Origin: Bacillota bacterium
GTDB lineage: Bacteria > Bacillota > Desulfotomaculia > Desulfotomaculales > Desulfallaceae
Length of the DNA: 64,000 nt
Assembly: GCA_023439185.1 (NCBI GenBank)
Contig: JAEXOR010000028.1
Location: 6,800-70,799 of the forward strand
Direction of reading: 5' to 3'
Shown: positions 38,837 to 47,755 of the stretch, piece by piece
Layout of the letters: each line of letters starts with the position of its first letter
Numbering within the stretch: position 1 is the first letter of the stretch
The notes under the pieces: generated by a model
What the model saw: the letters and a program-made list of their open reading frames with translations, nothing else
Databases searched by the model: none
Told to the model about the DNA's origin: nothing
Made by a program: the position numbers and the translations under genes

Positions 38837-40408
38837 ATGGCTGGGAACTCTTTTCTTCAGGGTGCGTTGGTATTGCTTGCCGCCGGGTTGATTAACCGCG
38901 GCCTGGGCTTTTTTTACCAGATTGCCCTCATCCGTACCATTGGTCCTGAGGGCGTGGGGCTATTTAATATCGTTTTTCCGGTTTACATAATGATCCTGGT
39001 GCTGGCCACGGCCGGTATTCCTTTAGCGGTGGCCAAACTGGTGGCCGAAGAGGCGGCCCGGCAAAACATGGCGGGCGCTTACCGTATCTTTAGGCTGGCC
39101 CTGTTGCTGCTCATTGGTACCAGCTTGTTTCTTACCCTGCTGATGATTGCGGGGGCGCCTTACTTAAAGCATTATGTGTTTCCCAATCCGGCTGCCTACT
39201 ACAGTTTTATCTGTCTGGTGCCAGGCATTTTCATTGTCTCCATTTGTTCGGCATTCAGAGGTTTTTTCCAGGGTTTACAGCAGATGACTCCCACGGCGGT
39301 CAGCCAGACACTGGAACAAATGGTTAGGGTCATGGCAGGTCTGCTGGCTGCTTATATAATGCTGCCCCATGGTATCCAATACGCCTCCGCGGGGCTTTCG
39401 GTGGGCGTGGTCCTGGGTGAACTGGCGGGTTTTATATTAATGCTGCGTATTTACAGGCGAGACAAGCCGGTGCTGACCGGTAACGCAGTCCCGTTGTTCC
39501 AGATGGCGGGCCTGGGGGATATTATCAGGCGGCTTCTTAATATGGCTGTACCGGTTACCCTAACCAGGTTTGCGGCTACGGCGCTGATGTCGCTGCAGGC
39601 GGTAATGATCCCGCACCGCCTGCAGGCGGCAGGACTGTCGGTAAACCAGGCCACCGGTGTTTATGGCCAATTTGTGGGCATTACCGAGGCGCTGCTTTTT
39701 ATGCCCGGGGTGGTGACTATTGCGCTGACCACCGCCCTGGTGCCCGCGGTATCCGATGCGGTGGCGTTAAAAAACCTGCGCCTGGTGCGGACAAGGATTT
39801 ACGATGCCGTTAGACTGACCTTTCAGGTCGGCTTGCCGGCCGGGTTTGTTTTTGCCGTCCTGGGGGACGAACTGTGCGGGGTCCTTTTCGGGTACCCGGA
39901 GGCGGGTACGGCTTTGCGCCTGATGGCGCCGGCCGGTTTATTCTTGTATCTGCAGCAGACCACCACCGGGATCATCCAGGGGATGGGCCGAGCTGAACTG
40001 CCGTTTAAAAACCTGGTTATCTCTTCGTTATTTTGCCTGGGAGGGATCTACTGGCTGACGGCGCTGCCCCGGGCAGGCATTTTGGGTACCGCTTCAGCGA
40101 TTGGGGCGGGCTATGTGGTAATGGCGCTCCTTAACCTGAGGGATATAAAAAAACTTACCGGGTATGTGCCCGGTTTTCGTGAACAAATTATGGCCCCCCT
40201 CCTGGCGGCGGGCGGCATGTATATTGTGGTATGGAATCTAAAGATCCTGCTCTACCGGCATGGTTTGGCTGACGCTGCGGTGCTGGTTATATCACTTTTG
40301 GCCGGGATGGTAATATACATCTGGCTCATGATTGTCGGCGGCGGTTTTAACGAGCAGGACAGGGCCAAGTTTAAGCACATCCTTAATTTCAGCCGCGGAC
40401 GGTTTTAA
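38837..40408 (+). CDS. SpoVB-type polysaccharide/lipid flippase (MOP superfamily)
   Basis: The 523-residue polytopic membrane protein begins SFLQGALVLLAAGLINRGLG and has FYQIALIRTIGPEGVGLFNI, which is the SpoVB/MurJ-like pattern, with about 14 hydrophobic segments. SpoVB is needed for spore cortex synthesis in Bacillus, presumably as a lipid II or precursor flippase. Several SpoVB-like paralogues are common, so which member this is cannot be decided. It converges with surE, overlapping by four bases. Confidence 0.88.
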   Translation: MAGNSFLQGALVLLAAGLINRGLGFFYQIALIRTIGPEGVGLFNIVFPVYIMILVLATAGIPLAVAKLVAEEAARQNMAGAYRIFRLALLLLIGTSLFLTLLMIAGAPYLKHYVFPNPAAYYSFICLVPGIFIVSICSAFRGFFQGLQQMTPTAVSQTLEQMVRVMAGLLAAYIMLPHGIQYASAGLSVGVVLGELAGFILMLRIYRRDKPVLTGNAVPLFQMAGLGDIIRRLLNMAVPVTLTRFAATALMSLQAVMIPHRLQAAGLSVNQATGVYGQFVGITEALLFMPGVVTIALTTALVPAVSDAVALKNLRLVRTRIYDAVRLTFQVGLPAGFVFAVLGDELCGVLFGYPEAGTALRLMAPAGLFLYLQQTTTGIIQGMGRAELPFKNLVISSLFCLGGIYWLTALPRAGILGTASAIGAGYVVMALLNLRDIKKLTGYVPGFREQIMAPLLAAGGMYIVVWNLKILLYRHGLADAAVLVISLLAGMVIYIWLMIVGGGFNEQDRAKFKHILNFSRGRF

Positions 40409-41181
40409 TCCGGCAGAGACGGCAGCAATGCGGCCAGTTTAGGAATGGAGCGGTATTCCGTCAGGTCGAAATGCAGCGGTGTGACCGATATGAAGTTGTT
40501 TTTTACCGCTTCCGCGTCGACGTCGGCGTCAACGGTAGGATTTTGCGGCACCGAGTCTTCCGGCTCACCGGCCATCCAATAATAAACGCCGCCCCGGGGG
40601 TCGATGCGCTTGTGAAAAACATTAACGTAACGCCTGCTGCCCAGACGGGTAATTTTTACCCCCCGGGGCCGGCCCGACGGGACATTGATATTGAGCAGAG
40701 TAAATTCGGATGCCGAGCCGCCGGCGGGAACCAGCACCGGCGCTATGCGGGCCGCGAATGCCGCCGCATGCTGAAAATCCGGATTGTCATAATCAGCCAG
40801 TGATATCGCTATGGAAGGGATACCGTTGATTATTCCTTCAATAGCCGCCGATACGGTGCCCGAGTAAAGTACGTCGGTACCCAGATTGGCGCCCCGGTTG
40901 ATGCCCGAAAACACCAGATCCGGCGCTTCCGGCAGCAGGGCTTCGATACCCAGTTTCACGCAATCGGCCGGGGTGCCGTTAACCGACCAACCCATGGATC
41001 CGTCTCCCAATTCCACCTGTTTGGGTCTTAACGGCTTGTGGGCGGTAATACCGTGCCCGGTACCGCTCTTTTCACGTTCCGGCGCCACCACGTGGACTTC
41101 TCCCAGGGGATTAAGCGCCTTCTTCAGGGCCAGCAGCCCGCCGGCGTGAACGCCGTCGTCGTTGCTGATCAGGATTCGCAT
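40405..41181 (-). CDS. surE: 5'/3'-nucleotidase SurE
   Basis: SurE is a metal-dependent nucleoside monophosphatase. The 258-residue product has the metal-site start MRILISNDDGVHAGG, VVAPEREKSGTGHGIT, VNGTPADCVKLGIEAL and DLVFSGINRGANLG, all family hallmarks. The ATG is preceded by GGAGG seven bases away. It is followed by nothing on its strand until EF-G, since the flippase gene is convergent. Confidence 0.96.
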   Translation of the reverse strand: MRILISNDDGVHAGGLLALKKALNPLGEVHVVAPEREKSGTGHGITAHKPLRPKQVELGDGSMGWSVNGTPADCVKLGIEALLPEAPDLVFSGINRGANLGTDVLYSGTVSAAIEGIINGIPSIAISLADYDNPDFQHAAAFAARIAPVLVPAGGSASEFTLLNINVPSGRPRGVKITRLGSRRYVNVFHKRIDPRGGVYYWMAGEPEDSVPQNPTVDADVDAEAVKNNFISVTPLHFDLTEYRSIPKLAALLPSLPD

Positions 41182-41198
41182 ATGGTTCCTCCGAATAT

Positions 41199-41384
41199 TT
41201 AAGTTTCATAAATTGATATGGTTACAGTGTTCTCTGCGCTGTTTCTGGTCATGCCGAACATCAGGTTTTTATGCTTTAAGCTTTTGTTTAGAAAATCAAC
41301 CACTTTATACATTTCGTCGTGGGAGGTAAATGATTTGATGGCGATTAACTCCAGCTTATCGGCTTTAGTTTCCCCGTTTTCCAC
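41199..41384 (-). CDS. YpmA family protein (DUF4264)
   Basis: The 61-residue product has IAIKSFTSHDEMYKVVDFLN and LKHKNLMFGMTRN, the conserved blocks of the small Bacillus YpmA/DUF4264 family. Its function is unknown. It sits between folE and surE on the same strand with short gaps, so the three are likely one operon. Confidence 0.82.
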   Translation of the reverse strand: MENGETKADKLELIAIKSFTSHDEMYKVVDFLNKSLKHKNLMFGMTRNSAENTVTISIYET

Positions 41385-41402
41385 AACTGCTTCAAACCTC
41401 CA

Positions 41403-41963
41403 TTATTGATTAATCAGGGCGAAGGCTTCGGCTCTGGTGGCCTCGCTGCGCTGGAACTGGCCGCGTACCGCCGAGGTGACGGTTTTTGAGCCGGGCTTGC
41501 GCACTCCGCGCAGGGTCATGCACATGTGTTCAGCTTCAATTACCACCAGTACTCCGTGCGGGTTTAATCTTTTCATTATCGTGTCTGCAATTTGCGAAGT
41601 CAGCCTCTCCTGAAGCTGCGGTCTTTTGGCGAAGCCCTCCACCACCCGGGCCAGTTTGGACAGGCCGGTGACGTTTCCCCTGCGGGGAATATATGCCACA
41701 TGGGCGTGACCGTAGAACGGCAGCAGGTGATGTTCGCACATGGAATAAATCGGTATATCCTTGACCAGTACCATTTCCTCGTGCTCTTCAGAAAACATTT
41801 TTTTTAGATGTTTTTCCGGGTCGTCCCACAGTCCGCAAAAAATTTCATTGTACATGCGGGCCACCCGGGCGGGGGTTTCCTTCAACCCCTCTCTCTCGGG
41901 ATCTTCCCCAATAGCTTCCAGCATCATGCGCACGGCATTTTCTATTTTCTCCAGATCGATCAT
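41403..41963 (-). CDS. folE: GTP cyclohydrolase I FolE
   Basis: FolE converts GTP to dihydroneopterin triphosphate, the first step of folate synthesis. The 186-residue protein has the zinc- and substrate-site motifs SMCEHHLLPFYGHAHVAYIP and LSKLARVVEGFAKRPQLQER, plus VVIEAEHMCMTLRGVRKPG with the second Cys ligand. A GGGGAGGGG-like site precedes the ATG. Full length and intact. Confidence 0.97.
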   Translation of the reverse strand: MIDLEKIENAVRMMLEAIGEDPEREGLKETPARVARMYNEIFCGLWDDPEKHLKKMFSEEHEEMVLVKDIPIYSMCEHHLLPFYGHAHVAYIPRRGNVTGLSKLARVVEGFAKRPQLQERLTSQIADTIMKRLNPHGVLVVIEAEHMCMTLRGVRKPGSKTVTSAVRGQFQRSEATRAEAFALINQ

Positions 41964-42070
41964 TGATTTCCCCTCCCCCCCGTAATTCCAAACAGTGTTT
42001 ATAGTCTATTACTTCCCCGCCTGGTTTTAAATATTTCGCCGTTTTTCGGCATTCGTCCTGCTGGAGATCA

Positions 42071-42100
42071 AAAAAAGCCGGTTAACTGTAAACCGGCCTA
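42071..42100 (-). terminator. Terminator of the TPR gene
   Basis: GCCGGTT (42077-42083) and AACCGGC (42091-42097) form a stem followed on the minus strand by TTTTTTT. Confidence 0.82.
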
Positions 42101-42128
42101 AAAATTGCGGAAAAGCTTCCCTTGTTGC

Positions 42129-42155
42129 AGGGGCGACCCCCGCGGTCGCCCGGGG
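42129..42155. repeat. Dispersed GC-rich hairpin repeat, related copy
   Basis: GGGCGACC and GGTCGCCC pair around CCGC. The form resembles the repeats at 25156 and 50908 but is not identical. Confidence 0.45.
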
Positions 42156-42179
42156 CCACGAATCACCCAAAGGCTTTTG

Positions 42180-42776
42180 TTAAGCAGTCCGGCTCGCGGA
42201 GCCCGGATTTCTAAAAAATATGCCCCGGGCCAGCTCATAACAGGTTTGCGCCTCGTCGTAACGGGCCAGTCTGAATAAACTGTGTCCCTTGTTATTTAAG
42301 AGCTCAAGGTTGTTAAGTCCCGCCTCCTGGGCTTTTTCGTAACAGGCGACCGCCTCTTCGTGTTTGTTCAACTTGCTTAACGCCACGCCCTTTTCAAGCA
42401 TTTCCAGCCCGGGATCCCGGGACATGGGTTCCGGGATTATTTTTCCGGCTGTTGCCGGGATGCTTTTGTCGTTTTCCGGCGCCAGGTGTTGAAGGATTTT
42501 AGGTTTGTACAGGGCGGGCATATGTTTTGATCGGTTCAGCCAGTAAATCAAGCAGCCGAAATCTTCCGGACCGGCCGCCCTTTTCCAGTGGGTTAACGCC
42601 GTATCCACCTGTCCCTTCTTTAAACACAGGCGGCCGGCATGCAGGCGCAGCCGGCGGTTACGGGGAGATTCTTCTATCATCCTGTTGAGCATTTCCAAGG
42701 CTTTGTCGCGCAGGCCAAAAAATTCAATGGCCAGGGCCATTCTGTATAACACTGCGGAAGTAATTCCGGACACCAT
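42180..42776 (-). CDS. TPR repeat protein
   Basis: The 198-residue protein is built of helical pairs with TPR spacing, for example LYRMALAIEFFGLRDKALEM, LRLHAGRLCLKKGQVDTALT and LEMLEKGVALSKLNKHEEAV. TPR proteins mediate protein contacts; the partner is unknown. The ATG at 42776 has GAGG five bases upstream. It is a single-gene unit ended by a clear terminator. Confidence 0.8.
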   Translation of the reverse strand: MVSGITSAVLYRMALAIEFFGLRDKALEMLNRMIEESPRNRRLRLHAGRLCLKKGQVDTALTHWKRAAGPEDFGCLIYWLNRSKHMPALYKPKILQHLAPENDKSIPATAGKIIPEPMSRDPGLEMLEKGVALSKLNKHEEAVACYEKAQEAGLNNLELLNNKGHSLFRLARYDEAQTCYELARGIFFRNPGSASRTA

Positions 42777-42939
42777 GCCCACCTCTTTTCAAAGTTATTT
42801 AACTTTTAATTATATTCGTTTAATTCCGTACTATATCCTTCCATTTAAACCATAAACAAGTAGACAATAAATGCCCGGAAAAGACAATTTTTGCGGTCAG
42901 GGCGAACATACTAAATATAAAAACACCGGAGGTGCCGAA

Positions 42940-43077
42940 ATGAAAAAACCGCGTCCCAAGGAAAAATTGCGCCGGGGAGATGCTTTTGTCGATGAACCGA
43001 CGGGTTCCGCCACGCAAATAAACCTGGACGGACAAACGGAACGCCGGCGGGAGCCGGAAAGTAAAGGGGCTGACTGA
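42940..43077 (+). CDS. Small charged hypothetical protein
   Basis: A 45-codon frame starting at 42940 (GGAGG ten bases upstream) encodes a basic, hydrophilic peptide (KKPRPKEKLRRGDAFVDEP). No family is recognised. The good ribosome-binding site and position before a membrane protein gene on the same strand favour a real gene. Confidence 0.5.
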   Translation: MKKPRPKEKLRRGDAFVDEPTGSATQINLDGQTERRREPESKGAD

Positions 43078-43130
43078 ACAATAGCATATTCACCTCCCGC
43101 AAACATAAATTTAAGGTAAAAGGGAGGTGT

Positions 43131-43535
43131 GTGGCTGTGGCGCTGAAAGAGGAGCGCGCCGGCTACGGCGCACTGAGTTTTTCATCTGTCGTTAAAGGCG
43201 CGTTGATCGCATTGGTTATCACGGTGCTCGGTAGTGCGTTGCTTGGCGTGGTTTATCAGACGACCGGACTGGCGGAGAAAACGCTTCCGGGTATATCTGT
43301 GGCGTTGTTTTACCTCAGTGTGTTTGTGGGAAGCTTTTGGGCCGCCCGTGACGCGGGTTCCCGGGGGTTGCTGCATGGAGTGTTGGCGGCGGTTTTGATT
43401 GTGCTGGCGGGGTTATTGCTAGCCGGGTTGTTTTTTGATTTTCAGGCTGCGGCGGGTAACCTGCTGCTGAGGTGCGGCTTGTCCGGCTTTGCCGGAGCGG
43501 TGGGCGGCGTGCTGGGGGTGGGCTTATCCAGATAG
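43131..43535 (+). CDS. TIGR04086 family membrane protein
   Basis: The 134-residue protein has four predicted transmembrane segments (VVKGALIALVITVLGSALLG, ISVALFYLSVFVGSFWAARD, LLHGVLAAVLIVLAGLLLAG, GLSGFAGAVGGVLGVGL). This resembles the small TIGR04086 family of Firmicutes. Function unknown. The start may be GTG 43131 or GTG 43137; GGGAGG favours the latter spacing. Confidence 0.72.
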   Translation: MAVALKEERAGYGALSFSSVVKGALIALVITVLGSALLGVVYQTTGLAEKTLPGISVALFYLSVFVGSFWAARDAGSRGLLHGVLAAVLIVLAGLLLAGLFFDFQAAAGNLLLRCGLSGFAGAVGGVLGVGLSR

Positions 43536-43548
43536 GGCAGGGCGGTAA

Positions 43549-43641
43549 TTACCGGACGATAAATGAAACGGCAAGCAAAAAGACCCCTGCCGCCAGTAGT
43601 ATGAATCCAATACACAGGCGGTAACCGGTTCTCCCTGACAT
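43549..43641 (-). CDS. 30-residue single-pass membrane peptide
   Basis: An ATG at 43641 with GGAGGGTG seven bases upstream opens a 30-codon frame: a short basic N-terminus (SGRTGYR), one hydrophobic helix (IGFILLAAGVFLLAVSFIV) and a final Arg. The strong ribosome-binding site and ideal membrane-peptide layout support it. It lies 80 bases downstream of the spoVM-like ORF on the same strand. Family not known. Confidence 0.5.
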   Translation of the reverse strand: MSGRTGYRLCIGFILLAAGVFLLAVSFIVR

Positions 43642-43691
43642 ATGCGCTCACCCTCCACGGTGTCGGGATACCCAAAAAAGACGCGGCAGGA

Positions 43692-43715
43692 GGAGCGGGC
43701 AGTGCAGCCCGCTCC
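43692..43715 (-). terminator. Hairpin after the spoVM-like ORF
   Basis: GGAGCGGGC and GCCCGCTCC pair perfectly around six bases, just after the micro-ORF stop on the minus strand. TCTTTTTT follows about ten bases later. Confidence 0.6.
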
Positions 43716-43723
43716 CCTGCTAT

Positions 43724-43789
43724 TTACTTGATCACTTTAGCCAACCAATTACGCAAAAAAGAAGGAAGCCGTACAAAGTATACCCGCAA
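43724..43789 (-). CDS. spoVM: SpoVM-like micro-ORF, TTG start
   Basis: SpoVM is an amphipathic helical peptide of about 26 residues that marks the curved forespore membrane and anchors the coat base. Here a TTG at 43789, with AAGGAG ten bases upstream, gives 21 residues beginning MRVYFVRLPSFL. Aligned from residue 1 with Bacillus SpoVM (MKFYTIKLPKFL), it keeps Tyr4, basic residue 7, Leu8, Pro9, Phe11 and Leu12, with no gap. Pro9 is known to be important. A GTG at 43798 is the alternative start. A stable hairpin follows. Shortness limits certainty. Confidence 0.65.
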   Translation of the reverse strand: MRVYFVRLPSFLRNWLAKVIK

Positions 43790-43882
43790 CGCTTTCACGC
43801 TCCTTCACCGGTTTGTTTATACTAATATATTATTGAACCGGTACTGCTAATGTGTCTTAAAAAAGACCTGAAGGGTCCAATA

Positions 43883-46666
43883 TTACCGGAACCAGCCGGC
43901 CAATTTTTTCCTGAAAGCGGCCAGTTCACCCCGCAGGTGAGTATTTACCGGCAGGGAGTTTAGAAAAACTCGGCCGTAGCGTTTTTCTATCACGCGCCTG
44001 TCCAGGATTACCACCGCGCCGCGGTCGCGTTTGCTTCGGATTAACCGGCCAAAGCCCTGTTTAAACCTGATTACCGCCTGGGGCAGGCTCAGCCCGTAGA
44101 ACGCGTTTTGTCCCCGGGAGGTAATTAGATCCTGCCTGGCCTGCTGGATGGGGTCGTTTGGCGGCGCGAAGGGCAGTTTGACGATGATCACGCTTACCAG
44201 GGCCTCTCCCGGAATGTCTACCCCCTCCCAGAAACTGGATGAGCCAAACAGTACGCTGCGGCCGTCCCTGATAAAGTCGTCGACCAGGCGGCCGCGCCCG
44301 CCGTCCAGGTTGTGGCCCAGCAAACAGATCCCGGATTCTTCCAGCTGGGGTTTGATGCGGTAATAGACGTCCCGCAGGGTTTTGTGCGCGGTGAACAGCA
44401 CCAGGGTCCGGCCCCCGGTGTCAAGTACCAGTTTGTAAATGGTGTCCGTCAGCGCGTCCAGATAAGCTTCGGCATCGGCTCCAACCGGAGCCGGTATGCC
44501 GTCTGCTATATAAAGCAGGCACTGGTCGTTATAGTCGAAGGGCGAATCCATAATCCGCGTATGCACGCGTTCCGCGGGCAAAAGATCGAGGCCGCAACGG
44601 CTCATGAAATGTTCAAAACTGCCGTTAACCGTCATGGTGGCCGAAGTGAGCACTATTGAGCGCGGGGTGTCGAATAGCTGTTCGAAAAGCATCCGGCTGA
44701 TATCTATGGGAGCGGCGTGTAAAGTACAGCTCGTGTGGCCCTGCTGGTTCTGGTATGCGTGCACGTCCAGCCAGTACACGTAGTTGCCGTCGGGTTCCCC
44801 CATGATAAATAGCAGGTCCGCAAGGTATCCGGCACCCAGGCCGGTGAGAAACATGATATCCTGCAGTTCCTCTTCCCACGGTTCACCGGCGGCAGTCCAA
44901 TCTTCCAACAGATTCCTGATGGTATTGAATCCGCCGGAAAGAAAACCGCGCCACCGGTATAAAAGGTTTTGCCATTCCGCATCCACCAGGGCAAGGGGAT
45001 CGGGTTCCCGGTGCAGACGAAACCTGTTGTTGTTAAAACCGTTCGTTTGCGTGGCGCATGCCGCCGCCAGGCACTGAAAGAAAGTGTCGGCGTTTTCTCT
45101 CAGCCCGTGCCTGTCCCTTTCCGCTTCGTTTAAAGACTCAAGCCATTTCCCGCTGTCCCGGGGCGGGACTTTGCCTTTCAGTTTTTTTATGTTTCTGCCT
45201 GCCAGAGTCAGCCATTGTCCGATTCCAGAGCTGGCCACCTTTTTACCCAGATGCATGGTGGCGGTGTCTTCAATATGGTGGGCCTCGTCAATAATCAGCA
45301 TATCGTGGGGCGGGAGAATTTTCATTTCGGCGGTCATGTCTGTAAACAGCAGGGCATGGTTGACAATCAGTAAATGTGAATTTTCCGCGCTGCGTCTGGC
45401 CCGGGCTACGAAACAGTACCGGTTGTGCCAGCGGCAGGCGCCCCCGAGACAGGATTCGCTTTCAGAACACAACTGCAGCCAGGTTTCGTTATCCGGGCCG
45501 TACAGATTGAGCTCGGCCCGGTCTCCGCTGTCGGTATGCTGCAGCCAGACCAGGATCCGGGCGGCCAGTTTTGCTTCCGCCGGCGTCAGGGCGGCGACAC
45601 TGTCCGCCAGGTGAAAGAAACGGCGCAGGCAAAGGTAATTGGACCGGCCCTTGAGCAGGGCCGCCTGAAAGGGCGCGTCAATTAGCTTTTGCAGCAGCGG
45701 GACGTCTTTTTTCCAGAGCTGTTCCTGCAGATTGATGGTGTTGGTGGCGATAACCGCCTGTTGGTCCCGGCGCAGCGACCACAGCAGGGCGGGCAGCAGG
45801 TAAGCCAGCGATTTCCCGGTGCCGGTACCCGCCTCGGTCAGCAGCACTTTCCCCTCCGCCAGGGTCATATCCACCGCTCCAGCCATGTTGATTTGCTCCC
45901 GGCGCTGCTCGTAATTGGGCAGCAGTTCCGCCAGGGGACTATCGGGGCCGAGCAGCTTTTCGATGTCCAGGCCGCTTACCGGCTCCGGATTGTTGCGGGA
46001 GGGTTTGGCGGCGGGCCGCGGTTCTTTGACCTGTATCCGGCCGGAGAGCTTTTCCCGGCTGAAATTGGCGATTTTACCTTTGGCGGCCGTCTCAATTACC
46101 TGCAGCCAGGCCGATTGCCCCTGCCGGAGGAGAGGCAGCAGCCGAAGCGTTGTTTCCATCCCGAGGAGTTCCAGCTTTTCGGCCAGGGCCAGATACAGGT
46201 CCACGGTGGTGAGCAGATCGTCCATGGCCCGGTGTTGGCCGCGGCTTTGCAGCTCCAGGTGCCTGGTCAGGGCGCCAAGGCTGTGTCCCGGAGCATCGGG
46301 AACGGCGATCCGGGCCAGTTCCAGTGTGTCCAGACTGCAGGTAAAGGGCAGCCGGCCCAAATTGGCCTCCAGAAAAGCCCGGTCAAAGTCAATATTATGC
46401 CCCAGCAATGGCGCCGGGGTTAAAAAGCTTTCGATATTGCCGGTGATCTCTTCCCAGGCCGGACTGGAGGTCAATTGCTGCTCATCAATGCCGGTGAGCC
46501 TTTGTATTTTCAGGGGGATGGCGCATTGCGGATTGACCAGGGAGGTAAAAGAGTCTATGATTGTTCCGTCGACGACCCTGGCGATGGCGATTTCAATAAT
46601 TTTGTCCTTGTCAGGCTGGAAACCGGTGGTTTCCAGATCGCAGACGATAAATTCCAACTGGTTCAC
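43883..46666 (-). CDS. dinG: DinG-type helicase fused to a DnaQ-like 3'-5' exonuclease
   Basis: The N-terminal domain (about 1-165) is a DEDDh exonuclease: FIVCDLETTGFQPDKDKIIE, LLGHNIDFDRAFLE and a later HRAMDDLLTT. After a linker come superfamily 2 XPD/DinG helicase motifs: LTEAGTGTGKSLAYLLPAL (Walker A), a cysteine cluster CSESESCLGGACRWHNRYC, which may bind an iron-sulfur cluster, DEAH, and FGSSSFWEGVDIPGEAL with QGFGRLIRSKRDRG. At 927 residues it matches the fused Firmicutes form, likely acting in repair or R-loop removal. Confidence 0.94.
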   Translation of the reverse strand: MNQLEFIVCDLETTGFQPDKDKIIEIAIARVVDGTIIDSFTSLVNPQCAIPLKIQRLTGIDEQQLTSSPAWEEITGNIESFLTPAPLLGHNIDFDRAFLEANLGRLPFTCSLDTLELARIAVPDAPGHSLGALTRHLELQSRGQHRAMDDLLTTVDLYLALAEKLELLGMETTLRLLPLLRQGQSAWLQVIETAAKGKIANFSREKLSGRIQVKEPRPAAKPSRNNPEPVSGLDIEKLLGPDSPLAELLPNYEQRREQINMAGAVDMTLAEGKVLLTEAGTGTGKSLAYLLPALLWSLRRDQQAVIATNTINLQEQLWKKDVPLLQKLIDAPFQAALLKGRSNYLCLRRFFHLADSVAALTPAEAKLAARILVWLQHTDSGDRAELNLYGPDNETWLQLCSESESCLGGACRWHNRYCFVARARRSAENSHLLIVNHALLFTDMTAEMKILPPHDMLIIDEAHHIEDTATMHLGKKVASSGIGQWLTLAGRNIKKLKGKVPPRDSGKWLESLNEAERDRHGLRENADTFFQCLAAACATQTNGFNNNRFRLHREPDPLALVDAEWQNLLYRWRGFLSGGFNTIRNLLEDWTAAGEPWEEELQDIMFLTGLGAGYLADLLFIMGEPDGNYVYWLDVHAYQNQQGHTSCTLHAAPIDISRMLFEQLFDTPRSIVLTSATMTVNGSFEHFMSRCGLDLLPAERVHTRIMDSPFDYNDQCLLYIADGIPAPVGADAEAYLDALTDTIYKLVLDTGGRTLVLFTAHKTLRDVYYRIKPQLEESGICLLGHNLDGGRGRLVDDFIRDGRSVLFGSSSFWEGVDIPGEALVSVIIVKLPFAPPNDPIQQARQDLITSRGQNAFYGLSLPQAVIRFKQGFGRLIRSKRDRGAVVILDRRVIEKRYGRVFLNSLPVNTHLRGELAAFRKKLAGWFR

Positions 46667-46740
46667 TTCCCGGTCTGGATTTAGTAGAATGATATCAAAT
46701 TCTTTAATGGGTGTTATTTATCCTGCCTGGGGGTGTTGTG

Positions 46741-47538
46741 TTGGACGAGCGTTGCCTGGACGTGACACAGGCCGTCGATTATCTGGAAGAGGTGCTGGGC
46801 GCCGCATGGCTGAAAGAGAATTTAAAACAGCTCAAAAATTATGCCGGCGGTGGGGCCGGTTTCGGGCGGAGCATTGAGCTTGCGTCCAGCGGGGTTGCGG
46901 CGGCGGCCTATTACTGGTACCGGGCCAGGGAAGAACTGGCCCTTGGGCTCATTGGCGGACAGGAGCCGGGTATTTGCGCATTGCAGGCCGCCGTTATCGG
47001 CGATGATCTTCGGACACTGCGGGGCAGCCGGGGGCTGCCGGAGCTGGTTGAAAGGCTGAAGCGACCGGAGATTGCCGGCAATGCCCTGGCGGAGCTGGCC
47101 ATTGCCGCCGGGTATGCCGGACGCGGGGACGAGGTAGTTTTTACAAACCGTGACGGGATCTTTCACGCGCGGGGCGCGTGGAATATATATGTGTCCCTGG
47201 AGCATGTCGACCGGCTCCGGGAGGATGGAAATCCAGGCAGAAATCCGGATGGAAATACAGGTGGTTTGCCGGTAATCTACCGGCACCGGAGCAGACATGG
47301 TTATGATCCGGGCAACGAGCTTGACGACCGTGGCATTGGGTCCGATGTAACAGGGTGCGCCGGGAACGAGGTTCCGGTGGTGCAGTGCGCCTTTATCGCC
47401 CGCCTAAGCCGCCGGGGGCCGGAAATCGTCCGCGCCGGCCGGTTGCTCCCGGGCTGCGGGCTGGCTCAGGATATTTATATCCCCAACACAATCATCAGGC
47501 CGGGCACTAATCATCACACCGGCAATCATGCTCCGTAA
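46741..47538 (+). CDS. Hypothetical protein, unrecognised
   Basis: A product of 265 residues from the TTG at 46741 (GGGGGTG five bases upstream) or 275 from a GTG at 46711. It has an Ala/Gly-rich helical half (SSGVAAAAYYWYRAREELAL) and a charged, less ordered C-terminal half (VIYRHRSRHGYDPGNELDD). The hydrophobic stretches are too short for certain membrane insertion. No family is recognised. It starts between divergent dinG and overlaps the convergent small gene by 32 bases. Confidence 0.55.
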   Translation: MDERCLDVTQAVDYLEEVLGAAWLKENLKQLKNYAGGGAGFGRSIELASSGVAAAAYYWYRAREELALGLIGGQEPGICALQAAVIGDDLRTLRGSRGLPELVERLKRPEIAGNALAELAIAAGYAGRGDEVVFTNRDGIFHARGAWNIYVSLEHVDRLREDGNPGRNPDGNTGGLPVIYRHRSRHGYDPGNELDDRGIGSDVTGCAGNEVPVVQCAFIARLSRRGPEIVRAGRLLPGCGLAQDIYIPNTIIRPGTNHHTGNHAP

Positions 47539-47755
47539 TCAACGGCCTGGCCATAAAGGCCGTCTTTTCTCCCAGGTTGCCCGGACCCGGGAATAAAAGG
47601 CGCATTACCAGCGCGGCGCCGTAAAGCTGGCCGTGCAGGTAGGCCTGGTAGTTTTCGCTCTCCCCGGCCGAACGTGCTTTTTTTATATCCTCCGTTAATT
47701 GGGACAGATACTCCAATACTTGTCCGGCATCGTCCGGCAGTGGCTTAGAGTTCAT
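47507..47755 (-). CDS. Small hypothetical helical protein
   Basis: An 82-residue product with VLEYLSQLTEDIKKARSAGE and YLHGQLYGAALVMRLLFPGP. No family is recognised. The ATG at 47755 lies inside the end of the UPF0173 gene (overlap about 11 bases), which suggests coupling; GTG 47764 is an alternative. Its 3' end overlaps the convergent gene at 47538. Confidence 0.6.
   Translation of the reverse strand: MNSKPLPDDAGQVLEYLSQLTEDIKKARSAGESENYQAYLHGQLYGAALVMRLLFPGPGNLGEKTAFMARPLITEHDCRCDD

Noticed and set aside
45915..46877. 320-codon plus-strand ORF
   Set aside because: It lies opposite dinG in a GC-rich region and has no domain; cheap long shadow frames are expected there.
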